From Bordetella sp. H567 (GTDB lineage: Bacteria > Pseudomonadota > Gammaproteobacteria > Burkholderiales > Burkholderiaceae_B), in contig NZ_CP012334.1 in NCBI RefSeq assembly GCF_001704295.1, positions 3,918,084 to 3,982,083 of the forward strand: DNA of 64,000 nucleotides, given 5' to 3'. Numbering within the stretch: position 1 is the stretch's first letter; the number at the start of each line of letters is the position of its first letter. Made by a program: the position numbers and the translations under genes. Positions 39,185-47,146 of this stretch are shown piece after piece. The notes under the pieces were generated by a model. It worked only from the letters and a program-made list of their open reading frames with translations, had not been told where the DNA came from and did not search any database.

Positions 39185-40183
39185 TCAGCGCGCGTTGTCG
39201 GGTTTCAACACGCCGGAAGTCAGCAACGGCTGCAGCTTGGCTTCTTCCTTGGCGAAGATCTGCGCGGTCTGGTCGATGGTGGACGGCACGACTTGCGAGC
39301 CGATATTCGCCAGCTGGCGCTGCACCTCCGGATCTGCCACCGCCTTGGCCAACGCGTCGTTCAGCACCTGGCGCACCGCCTGCGGCGTGCCCTTGGGCGT
39401 CATCAACGCCGAGTAAGTCACCATCTCGAAATCCGGCTTGCCCAGTTCGGCCACCGTCGGCACGTTCGCCAGCTGCGGCACGCGCTTGGCCGAAGTCACG
39501 GCCAGCGCGGTCAGGGCGCCGTTCTGGATCTGCGGCTGCGAACTGGTCAGCTGGTCCACCATGCCGTCGACCTGGTTGCCCAGCATATCCGCCAAGGCGG
39601 GCGCCGAACCCTTGTACGGGATGGGATTCATCTTGATGCCGAAGTCCTGCTCCAGCAGCAACTCGGCGATGTGGTTGGTGGTGCCCGTACCGGAATGGGC
39701 CACGGCCACTTCGCCCGGATGGGCCTTGGCGTAGGCGATGAAGCCCTTGAAGTCGGTGATGCCCTGCCTGTTCTTGGCGTTCACCTCCAGCACGGAAGGC
39801 ACCACGGCCAGCATCCCCACCGGATCGAAGTCGCCCAGTTTGACGCGGGTGCCCGGTACCAGCGTCGGGTTGACGACCAGCGGCACGATGGTGGTGGACA
39901 GCACCGTATAGCCGTCCGCCGCGGCGCGCGCGACGTTGCCCGCGCCGATCGAGCCACCGGCGCCGCCCAGGTTTTCCACCACGATGGACTGCTTCAGGTA
40001 GCGCGCCATGGCGGTGGTGATGGCGCGCGTGGTGATGTCCAGGTTGCCGCCGGGCGGATAGGGAACCACCAGCCGGATGGGCTTGTCGGGATAGCCCTCG
40101 GCCGCGGCCATACCCGCATGCGCGCCCAGGGCAAGGGCAACAACCATCCCAAGCGCTTTGACGGCGCCTTTGAACTGCTTCAT
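39185..40183 (-). CDS. Bug/TctC-family tripartite tricarboxylate receptor
   Basis: A 332-residue periplasmic receptor. The signal peptide MKQFKGAVKALGMVVALALG ends near GMAAA. The mature start EGYPDKPIRLVVPYPPGGNL and the ligand loop VAHSGTGTTNHIAELL are Bug signatures. ATG 40183 has GGAG seven bases upstream; the long open frame to 40501 runs inside the upstream aldolase gene region and is rejected. It sits between an aldolase gene (29-base gap) and an amidohydrolase gene (44-base gap), so it probably supplies their substrate. The ligand is inferred to be a carboxylate. Confidence 0.93.
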   Translation of the reverse strand: MKQFKGAVKALGMVVALALGAHAGMAAAEGYPDKPIRLVVPYPPGGNLDITTRAITTAMARYLKQSIVVENLGGAGGSIGAGNVARAAADGYTVLSTTIVPLVVNPTLVPGTRVKLGDFDPVGMLAVVPSVLEVNAKNRQGITDFKGFIAYAKAHPGEVAVAHSGTGTTNHIAELLLEQDFGIKMNPIPYKGSAPALADMLGNQVDGMVDQLTSSQPQIQNGALTALAVTSAKRVPQLANVPTVAELGKPDFEMVTYSALMTPKGTPQAVRQVLNDALAKAVADPEVQRQLANIGSQVVPSTIDQTAQIFAKEEAKLQPLLTSGVLKPDNAR

Positions 40184-40212
40184 TGAAATCTCCGAACTTC
40201 TCTGCGAAAAAA

Positions 40213-41001
40213 TTACGTGCGGTACGACGGATCCAGGCGATCCGCCAGGCGCAGCAGCGCGGGCCATTCCATCTGGCCGTAGGGCCGGCGCGTGCCGGGC
40301 TGATATTGGTTCCAGGTCGCCTCGATCACATCCTTGGATACGGGGTTCAGCGGCGCGTTGCAAGCCATCGCGGCCAGCTGGGCGCGGCAGGACACTTCCA
40401 GGCGATGCATCCAGTTGAAGGCCTCGCCGATGCTGCGGCCCACGGTCAGCAGGCCGTGGTTGCGCAGGATCAGGGCTTCGTTCTGGCCCAGGTCGCGGCA
40501 CAGCGATTCCTGTTCGCTCAAGTCCAGCACCACGCCTTCGTAGTCGTGGTAGCCGATCTTGGCGAAGCGCATGGAAGTCTGGTTCAGCGGCAGCAGGCCG
40601 CAGGCCAGCGACGAAACCGCCATGCCGGCCCAGGTGTGCGTGTGGATGACGCAGTCGACTTCGGGGCGCTTTTCGTGGATGGCGCTATGAATCACGAAGC
40701 CGGCCTTGTTCACGCCATAGGAAAGATGGGGACCGAAATCCGGCTTGCTGAGAATGTTGCCGTGGTGGTCGATCTTCAGCAGGCTGGACGCCGTGATTTC
40801 TTCATAGAGCAAGCCGTAGGCATTGATCAGGAAGGCGCCCGGCTCGCCCGGTACGCGCAGCGAGACGTGGTTGGCGATCATGTCGGACATGCCGTAATGC
40901 GCGATCAGGCGGTAACAGGCGGCCAGGTCCACGCGCGCCTCCCACTCCGCTTCGGTGCATTGCTCTTTCATGGAAGAAATCTTCAGTTCGTGCTTCATCA
41001 T
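40213..41001 (-). CDS. Class II aldolase/adducin family protein
   Basis: A 262-residue cytosolic enzyme of the FucA/RhaD/adducin-like fold. Zinc-binding histidines are visible: His105 (VIHSAIHEKRPEVD) and HTHTWAG (His120, His122), with a further His in LILRNHGLLTVG. The start MMKHELK at 41001 has AGGAGA six bases upstream; the frame open to 41340 crosses the divergent IclR promoter and is rejected. It is the first gene of the aldolase-Bug-amidohydrolase operon. It may cleave or decarboxylate a small hydroxy acid; no more precise function can be read. Confidence 0.9.
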   Translation of the reverse strand: MMKHELKISSMKEQCTEAEWEARVDLAACYRLIAHYGMSDMIANHVSLRVPGEPGAFLINAYGLLYEEITASSLLKIDHHGNILSKPDFGPHLSYGVNKAGFVIHSAIHEKRPEVDCVIHTHTWAGMAVSSLACGLLPLNQTSMRFAKIGYHDYEGVVLDLSEQESLCRDLGQNEALILRNHGLLTVGRSIGEAFNWMHRLEVSCRAQLAAMACNAPLNPVSKDVIEATWNQYQPGTRRPYGQMEWPALLRLADRLDPSYRT

Positions 41002-41258
41002 GGCGATCTCCTGGCAGGCCAATACGGCGGGGCGCACATAAGGCCCGCGGCTTGCGACCGCGGGCGTACCCGCCCCACCGTGGGCGGGCGTGCGCCAGAA
41101 AGATGATGTTACGAGACCTGGGCCGCGCCGGCTTGCCGATTTGAGAATGCGGCGTTTCCCTCCCTTCGATGGTGCACTGCAGCGTGCCAGGGAAACCGGA
41201 AGACCCCTGCGGCACGGAAGCGAGGCTAGAATCGATGGATTCCATCCTTTGATACCTG

Positions 41259-41275
41259 GTTCCATATTTCGGAAC
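41259..41275. promoter_or_regulatory. Candidate IclR operator
   Basis: GTTCCATATTTCGGAAC is an inverted repeat (5-bp arms, 7-base AT-rich centre) like IclR-type sites (TGGAAAT..ATTTCCA). It lies 5 bases before the IclR start codon, in the 279-base gap shared with the divergent aldolase operon. No other element is recognised in that gap. Confidence 0.5.
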
Positions 41276-41280
41276 TCACC

Positions 41281-42078
41281 ATGAGTGTTCTCGACAATGC
41301 GACCCGCGTCCTGCGCGTCCTGGCGCAGCACGGTGGCCAAGTGAGCGTCACGGAGGTCGTAGCCCAGCTTGGGCTACCCAAGAGCTCCTCGTCACGGCTG
41401 TTGAAGCAGATGCTGGAAAGCGGCCTGCTGGAACGCGACCCCGCCACCCTCAGGTACCGCCCCGCCCTGCTGCTGCTCGAAGTCGCGCATCAATCGCGCG
41501 CCAGCACGCCGCTGATCCGCCGCATGGAACAGGCGCTGGAATCGCTGGTGGCCGATACCGGCCACACCGGCTATATCTCGGTGCTGGATGACAATCGGCG
41601 CGATGTCGTGGTGGTGCGGGCCTTTCCTGGATCGCATCTCTTGCGCGTCGTGACGCAGCCCGGCTACCGCCTGCCTGCCTACGCGAGCTCCACGGGACGC
41701 GCGCTGCTGGCGCGCCTGGACGATGCCGCCGCGCGCCAGGCGCATCCCGCCGCCGCGGATCCGCGCGCCGCCGTGCTGCCGCATGCGCCGCGCACCTTGG
41801 CAGCACTGCGCGCGCAGCTGGAGCAAGTGCGCGCCCGCGGCTGGGCCTGGGCGCTGGACGAGAGCGTGACCGGCGTGGGCTCGGTCAGTGCCACCGTCGG
41901 CGATGCGCAAAGCGGCGAGACGCTGGCCTTCTGCCTGAGTTTTCCCGCGTCGCTGAACCGGCCCGGTTTTGTCGACGTGCTGGCCCATCGCCTGGTCGGA
42001 TACGCCGCCGCCATCGGCCGTGCCGCGGGCGATAGCTTCTGGCGGACCACGGCGCCGGCCAGCGCCGTGCACGACTGA
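41281..42078 (+). CDS. IclR-family transcriptional regulator
   Basis: A 265-residue regulator. The N-terminal winged helix (SVLDNATRVLRVLAQHGGQV, LGLPKSSSSRLLKQMLESGL) is followed by a GAF-like effector domain with GYISVLDDNRRDVVVV, YRLPAYASSTGRALLA and VGSVSATVGDAQSG. ATG 41281 has GGAA six bases upstream. It is the first gene of a plus-strand set, 21 bases before the OPT transporter gene, and diverges from the aldolase operon. It likely represses one or both until a substrate binds. Confidence 0.9.
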   Translation: MSVLDNATRVLRVLAQHGGQVSVTEVVAQLGLPKSSSSRLLKQMLESGLLERDPATLRYRPALLLLEVAHQSRASTPLIRRMEQALESLVADTGHTGYISVLDDNRRDVVVVRAFPGSHLLRVVTQPGYRLPAYASSTGRALLARLDDAAARQAHPAAADPRAAVLPHAPRTLAALRAQLEQVRARGWAWALDESVTGVGSVSATVGDAQSGETLAFCLSFPASLNRPGFVDVLAHRLVGYAAAIGRAAGDSFWRTTAPASAVHD

Positions 42079-42099
42079 AAAAATACAAGGGGAATACAC

Positions 42100-43791
42100 A
42101 TGCCGCATCCAGCCTTGCATCCACGCGCGTTCAGCGGCGGGACCTTCCTTCTGCTGGTGCTGCTCAGCGTCTTCGGCGCCATCATCGGCATCCAGCTGCT
42201 GGTGTCGCTGGGCGTCACCCCCAATACCTCCATCATCGGCGCGCTGGTCGCCATGATCCTGGCGCGCATCCCGCTGGCGCTGTTTGCGCGCTTCCGCTCG
42301 ATACACGAACAGAACCTGGCGCAAAGCGCCATTTCGTCCGCAACCTTCGGCGCGGCCAACAGCCTGCTGCTGCCGATCGCCATTCCGTTCCTGTTCGGCC
42401 GCACGGACCTGGTGCTGCCCATGTTCGTCGGCGTGTCGGCGGCCATGCTGCTGGACGGCTACATGCTGTACCGGCTGTTCGACAGCCGCGTCTTCCCCGC
42501 CGCGGGCGCATGGCCGCCCGGCGTGGCGGCCGCCGAGGCCATCAAGGCCGGCGACACCGGCGGACGCCAGGCGCGGCTGCTGGGCGTGGGCATAGGCGTG
42601 GGACTGGTCGGCGCCTGGCTGCACATTCCCATGTCGGCCTTCGGCACGGCTTTCCTTGGCAATATCTGGGCGCTGACGATGTTCGGCATCGGCCTGCTGA
42701 TACGCGGCTACGCCAAGCCGCTGATGGGTTGGGACATCAACGCGCTCTATATTCCGCACGGACTGATGATAGGGGCGGGCCTGGTTGCCCTGATCCAGGT
42801 GATCGCGCAGATCCGTTCGCGCGGCGGCGACGAGACAACGCCGGGCCGCCGCCACGCCGGCGCGCCGGCCGCGCCCCTCGGCACGCGCGACGGCAACGGC
42901 AATGGCAATGGCGACACGGTGCCGGCGGCGGCGACGGCCGAAGCAGAACCGGCGGCGCGCCCCACCCGCACGGTGCAGGACATGCGCCGCACCCTGCGCA
43001 TGGGCGCCATCGCCTACCTCGTGCTGGCCGCGCTGCTGGCGCTGGGCAGCGGCCTGTACACGGGCATGTCCACACCCATGCTGATCGGCTTCGTGGTGTA
43101 CGCAGCCTTCGCCGCCTTCGTGCATGAATTGCTGGTGGGCATCGCCGCGATGCACTCAGGCTGGTTTCCCGCCTTCGCGGTGGCCCTGATCACCTTGCTG
43201 ATCGGCATGCTGATCGGCTTTCCGCCGGTGGCGCTGGTGATCCTGTGCGGCTTCGCCGCGGCGACGGGCCCCGCCTTCGCCGACATGGGCTACGACCTGA
43301 AGGCGGGCTATCTGTTGCGCGGCAACGGCACCCATCCCGCCTTCGAGCTGGACGGGCGGCGCCAGCAGCTGGCCGCCGGCATGCTCGCCTTCGTCATCAG
43401 CATGCCGATGGTGTACTTCACCTACCACAGCTATTTCGACCAGGGGCTGACACCGCCCGTGGCCGCCGTCTACGTCGCCACCATCAAGGCGGGCGTGGCC
43501 CCCGGCGTGGCGATGCAGCTGCTGATCTGGGCCATTCCGGGCGCACTGATCCAATGGATCGGCGGCCCGCGCCGCCAATTGGGCGTGTTGCTCTCCACCG
43601 GTCTGCTGATCCCCAATCCGCTGGCGGGCTGGGCCGTGCTGGCCGGCATCGTGCTGCGCGTCCTGGCACTGCGCCTGTGGGGCGACAAGGTGCGCAACAG
43701 CCTGGAGGTATTCGCCGCCGGCACCATCGCGGGCGATGCGCTGTACAGCTTCTTCAATTCCCTGATCCGGTATCAGGCCAAGGAAAGATAA
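42100..43791 (+). CDS. OPT-family oligopeptide transporter
   Basis: A 563-residue inner-membrane protein with about 14 hydrophobic segments and a long cytosolic or periplasmic loop rich in Gly/Asn/Ala/Thr (about residues 245-285, includes DGNGNGNGD). The region RSIHEQNLAQSAISSATFGA is the conserved OPT motif. OPT proteins import peptides or metal chelates with protons. ATG 42100 is preceded by AAGGGGAA. With DUF1177, AroM-like and peptidase E genes downstream, a peptide substrate is likely. A repeat element separates it from DUF1177. Confidence 0.88.
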   Translation: MPHPALHPRAFSGGTFLLLVLLSVFGAIIGIQLLVSLGVTPNTSIIGALVAMILARIPLALFARFRSIHEQNLAQSAISSATFGAANSLLLPIAIPFLFGRTDLVLPMFVGVSAAMLLDGYMLYRLFDSRVFPAAGAWPPGVAAAEAIKAGDTGGRQARLLGVGIGVGLVGAWLHIPMSAFGTAFLGNIWALTMFGIGLLIRGYAKPLMGWDINALYIPHGLMIGAGLVALIQVIAQIRSRGGDETTPGRRHAGAPAAPLGTRDGNGNGNGDTVPAAATAEAEPAARPTRTVQDMRRTLRMGAIAYLVLAALLALGSGLYTGMSTPMLIGFVVYAAFAAFVHELLVGIAAMHSGWFPAFAVALITLLIGMLIGFPPVALVILCGFAAATGPAFADMGYDLKAGYLLRGNGTHPAFELDGRRQQLAAGMLAFVISMPMVYFTYHSYFDQGLTPPVAAVYVATIKAGVAPGVAMQLLIWAIPGALIQWIGGPRRQLGVLLSTGLLIPNPLAGWAVLAGIVLRVLALRLWGDKVRNSLEVFAAGTIAGDALYSFFNSLIRYQAKER

Positions 43792-43809
43792 AGCCCACCC
43801 CGGAAGTCA

Positions 43810-43895
43810 AGCCCACCCCCGAAGCGCTGCGCGCTTCCCCCTCGAGGGGGCGACGCTGGCGGACCGGCGGAGCCGGATCCGCGGTGTCCTCGGTC
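43810..43895. repeat. Dispersed palindromic repeat, copy after OPT gene
   Basis: It contains GAAGCGCTGCGCGCTTCCC, then CCTCGAGGGGG, GCGACGCTGGCGGACCGG and a GGAGCCGGATCC part, like the copies after acnB and bioN. A truncated start of another copy (GCCCACCCCGGAAG) lies at 43791-43808. It begins within 20 bases of the OPT stop. Confidence 0.75.
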
Positions 43896-43973
43896 TGGAT
43901 ACATCCGTTTCTGGGTACATCCGTTTTTGCGATGGAGATGCGCGCCATCAATCACTTATATGGAAGATACGAT

Positions 43974-44906
43974 ATGAGCCTTACGCATACTCTCAAAGTC
44001 TTCGACGCCTTCGATAGCGCCTACGCCAGCGGCCAAACCGTGGCCGACTTGCTGCAGCCCTATGCCGCCCACGCCACGGTCGCGGTCAAGACGATTACCG
44101 GCCCGAAAGGCAAGACGGATTTCGTCCGCATCGAAATCCGCGGCACCGACGGCAAGCAGGCCGGCGGCCAGGCGCCCACGCTGGGCATCGTTGGCCGCCT
44201 GGGCGGCATCGGCGCGCGCCCCAGCCGCATCGGCCTGGTATCCGACGGCGACGGCGCCATCGCCGCGGTGGCGGCGGCGCTGAAGCTGGCGCACATGTCC
44301 ACGCAGGGCGACCGGCTGCCGGGCGACGTCGTCATCAGCACGCACGTTTGCCCCGACGCGCCGACGCGCCCGCACGAGCCCGTGGACTTCATGGACTCGC
44401 CCATGGACACCGAAACCCTGAACGAGAACGAAGTCTCGGACGAGATGGACGCGGTGCTGTCCATCGACACGACCAAGGGCAATCGCATCCTGAACCACAA
44501 GGGCTATGCGATTTCTCCCACCGTCAAGCAGGGCTATATCCTGCGTGTATCGGACGATCTGGTCCGCATCATGGAAATGACCAGCGGCCGCCCGGCGGTA
44601 ACCTTCCCCATCACCACGCAGGACATCACGCCGTATGGCAACGGCGTCTACCATCTGAACAGCATCCTGCAGCCGTCGGTGGCCACGCGCGCGCCCACCG
44701 TGGGCGTGGCGATTTCGGCCATCAGCGTGGTGCCGGGCTGCGGCACGGGAGCCAGCGACGAAGCCGATATCGCGGCGGCGGTGCGCTTCACGGTGGAGGT
44801 CGCCAAGGAGTTCACCCGCGGTACCTGTGCCTTCCACGACGCGCAGGAATACGACCGCCTGGTTTCCATGTATGGATCGCTGGAACACCTGCAGAAGCGC
44901 CAGTAG
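43974..44906 (+). CDS. DUF1177 family protein
   Basis: A 310-residue protein of the DUF1177 family, no signal peptide. GLVSDGDGAIAAVAAALKLA followed by GDRLPGDVVISTHVCPDAPT resembles the metal-site arrangement of M20/M28/M42-type aminopeptidases (Asp, His and Asp positions), an inference from pattern only. The later part, VVPGCGTGASDEADIAAAVR, is family-typical. ATG 43974 has GGAAG upstream; an in-frame ATG at 43932 is less likely. It is followed by aroM-like and pepE genes within 30 bases each, so they form one operon. No experimental function is known to me. Confidence 0.88.
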   Translation: MSLTHTLKVFDAFDSAYASGQTVADLLQPYAAHATVAVKTITGPKGKTDFVRIEIRGTDGKQAGGQAPTLGIVGRLGGIGARPSRIGLVSDGDGAIAAVAAALKLAHMSTQGDRLPGDVVISTHVCPDAPTRPHEPVDFMDSPMDTETLNENEVSDEMDAVLSIDTTKGNRILNHKGYAISPTVKQGYILRVSDDLVRIMEMTSGRPAVTFPITTQDITPYGNGVYHLNSILQPSVATRAPTVGVAISAISVVPGCGTGASDEADIAAAVRFTVEVAKEFTRGTCAFHDAQEYDRLVSMYGSLEHLQKRQ

Positions 44907-44927
44907 CCGTATGGCGCGGAGAACATC

Positions 44928-45617
44928 ATGACCGACAAGCACGCTTTGCTGGGCACGATCACGATAGGCCAGGCGCCGCGCGCCGACATCACGCCCATCC
45001 TGCTGGCGGCATTGCCGGCCGGCGTACGGACGCTGCACGTGGGCGTGCTGGACGGCCTGTCCCCCGACGATATCGCCGCGCGCTACGCGCCCCGGCCGGG
45101 CCAGGCGCTGCTGGTCTCGCGGCTGCTGGACGGCCATTCCGTCATCCTCGACAAGGCCGCCGTGCAGGGCGCGCTGGCCGGCAAGGTAGCGGAACTGGAG
45201 GCCAGCGGCTGCACCGTCATCCTGGTGCTGTGCACGGGCGAATTCCACGGCCTGGGTGCGCAGCGGGCGTGGCTGGTCGAACCGGACCGCATCGTGCCGC
45301 CGGCCGCGGCGGCCTTGGCGGGCGACCGCCAGGTCGGTATCATCGTGCCCCTGGCGGAACAGGCCACGAGCGAGGCCGGCAAGTTCTCCATGCTGTCCCG
45401 CGCGCCGCTGTGCGAAGCGGCGTCGCCGTACGACGACGGGCTGCAAGCCGTCGAGACGGCGGCACGGACGCTGCGCGAACGCGGTGCCCAGATGCTGTTG
45501 ATGGACTGCATGGGCTTCGTGGAGGACCACCGCGCCGCCGCGCGGCGCGCCAGCGGCCTGCCCACGGTCCTGTCCAATGCCCTGATCGCAAAACTCGTCG
45601 CGGAGCTCGTACGCTAA
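44928..45617 (+). CDS. AroM family protein
   Basis: A 229-residue AroM-family protein. GTITIGQAPRADITPIL and VGVLDGLSPDDIAARYAP are the family start. VILVLCTGEFHGL and LLMDCMGFVEDHRAAARRAS contain cysteines in an Asp/Glu-racemase-like arrangement. The biochemical role of AroM is not established; the racemase resemblance is an inference. ATG 44928 has CGGAGAA upstream. Its stop TAA overlaps the ATG of pepE (TAATG), so translation is coupled. Confidence 0.88.
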   Translation: MTDKHALLGTITIGQAPRADITPILLAALPAGVRTLHVGVLDGLSPDDIAARYAPRPGQALLVSRLLDGHSVILDKAAVQGALAGKVAELEASGCTVILVLCTGEFHGLGAQRAWLVEPDRIVPPAAAALAGDRQVGIIVPLAEQATSEAGKFSMLSRAPLCEAASPYDDGLQAVETAARTLRERGAQMLLMDCMGFVEDHRAAARRASGLPTVLSNALIAKLVAELVR

Positions 45618-46315
45618 TGCCCATGCAACTGCTTCTTTTCAGCAACTCCCGGTCTCCCGACGGCAGTTACCTGACCCATGCCCTGGAGCCCCTGCGCGCG
45701 CTGGCCGGCGAACGCCGCAAAACGCTCTTCGTGCCCTTCGCCGGGGTGACGGCCAGCTGGGACGACTACACCGCCAACGTCGGCAAAAGCCTGGCCCCGC
45801 TAGGCCTGGCGCTGACGGGCGCGCATACCGTGGACGCCGGCGCCGCGGACGGCTTCGACCTGATCCTGGTGGGCGGCGGCAACACCTTCCAGCTGGTGGC
45901 GGAATGCCGCCGCCGCGGCTGGCTGGCCACCATCGCGGAACGCGTGAAGGCCGGCACGCCCTATTCCGGCTGGAGCGCGGGGGCAAACCTGGCGTGCCCC
46001 ACGCTGTGCACCACCAACGATATGCCCATCGTCGATCCGGGCGGTTTCAATGCCTTGGGCCTGATCGGTTTCCAGATCAACCCGCACTACACGAATGCCT
46101 TGCCCGCGGGACACCAAGGCGAAACGCGCAATGACCGCATCGCGGAATTCCTGGTGGCCAATCCGGCGGTGACGGTGGTCGGCTTGCCGGAAGGCGACTG
46201 GCTGGCGGGCGATGGCGCACACATGACCCTGCACGGGCCGCACACGGGGTATGTCTTCCGCAAGGGGCAGGCGCCGGCTGAACTGCGCCCGGGCGTGGCG
46301 GTGGACGCGGCCTGA
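45617..46315 (+). CDS. pepE: Peptidase E (alpha-aspartyl dipeptidase)
   Basis: A 232-residue cytosolic serine peptidase of family S51, which cleaves Asp-X dipeptides. The nucleophile elbow SGWSAGANLACP places Ser120, and INPHYTNA places His157, the same numbers as in the well-studied Salmonella enzyme. ILVGGGNTFQLV is the oxyanion region. ATG 45617 overlaps the AroM stop; MQLLLFSNS at 45623 is the alternative start. It closes the OPT-DUF1177-AroM-PepE operon and supports a peptide-utilisation role. Confidence 0.93.
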   Translation: MPMQLLLFSNSRSPDGSYLTHALEPLRALAGERRKTLFVPFAGVTASWDDYTANVGKSLAPLGLALTGAHTVDAGAADGFDLILVGGGNTFQLVAECRRRGWLATIAERVKAGTPYSGWSAGANLACPTLCTTNDMPIVDPGGFNALGLIGFQINPHYTNALPAGHQGETRNDRIAEFLVANPAVTVVGLPEGDWLAGDGAHMTLHGPHTGYVFRKGQAPAELRPGVAVDAA

Positions 46316-46384
46316 TTCCGGCCATTCGACGCGCGGTGGCCGCGGTGGCCGCCAGCGCCTGTTAACGCTAGAGGGCGGACGATG

Positions 46385-47146
46385 TCAGCCCGCCTTGCCC
46401 AGCCCCAGATAGCTTTCCACCACGCGCGGATTGTGCGCCAGTTCCGCGGCGGGCCCGGACAGCACGACCTCTCCGGTCTCCAGTACATAGCCCTGGTCGG
46501 CCACCTGCAAGGCCGCACGGGCGTTCTGTTCCACCAGCAGGATGGACACGCCCGCTTCGCGCAGGCGGGCAATGATGTGAAAAATCTCGCGCACGATGCG
46601 CGGCGCCAGGCCCAGGCTGGGTTCGTCCAGCATCAGCAGGCGCGGCTTGGCCATCAGCGCGCGCCCCACCGCCAGCATCTGTCTCTCGCCGCCCGACAGC
46701 GTGCCCGCTTCCTGCGCGCGCCGTTCCTTCAGCCGTGGAAAAAGTTCATAGATGTCCTGCATGCTGTCGCGCCAGCCGGCCTCGCGCATGCGATAGCGCC
46801 GGAAGCCGCCCAGCAGCAGGTTGTCTTCCACGGACATGCTGGCGAAGAGTTCGCGCCGCTCCGGCACCAGCGACATGCCGGCGGCCACGCGCCGCTCCAC
46901 GGGCCAGCCGGACACGTCCCGCCCATCGAGCCATACCGCGCCCGCGGCCTGTCCCGACAGCGGCAAGGCACCCATGATGGCGTTCAGCATCGTCGACTTG
47001 CCGGCGCCGTTGGCGCCGATCACCGTCACGATGCTGCCGGCCGGAACGCAGAGCGACACCGGCGACAGCGCCGCCACCTTGCCGTAGCGCGCGCCCAGGC
47101 TCTCCACCCTCAGCAGCGGCGCGCCCGTGCCGGCGGGCGCGCTCAT
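46385..47146 (-). CDS. livF: Branched-chain amino-acid-type ABC transporter ATPase LivF
   Basis: A 253-residue ATPase. Walker A GANGAGKS is at residues 44-51. [18 protein letters not shown], the signature [16 protein letters not shown], Walker [14 protein letters not shown] and EQNARAAL are all typical of LivF. ATG 47146 overlaps the stop of the upstream LivM-LivG fusion gene (ATGA). The last gene of the importer operon. Substrate: branched-chain amino acids or another amide/urea-type solute of the family. Confidence 0.92.
   Translation of the reverse strand: MSAPAGTGAPLLRVESLGARYGKVAALSPVSLCVPAGSIVTVIGANGAGKSTMLNAIMGALPLSGQAAGAVWLDGRDVSGWPVERRVAAGMSLVPERRELFASMSVEDNLLLGGFRRYRMREAGWRDSMQDIYELFPRLKERRAQEAGTLSGGERQMLAVGRALMAKPRLLMLDEPSLGLAPRIVREIFHIIARLREAGVSILLVEQNARAALQVADQGYVLETGEVVLSGPAAELAHNPRVVESYLGLGKAG

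Noticed and set aside
39185-40501. Extended Bug receptor start at 40501
   Set aside because: The first 106 residues lie inside the aldolase gene in another frame; ATG 40183 has a ribosome-binding site and signal peptide.
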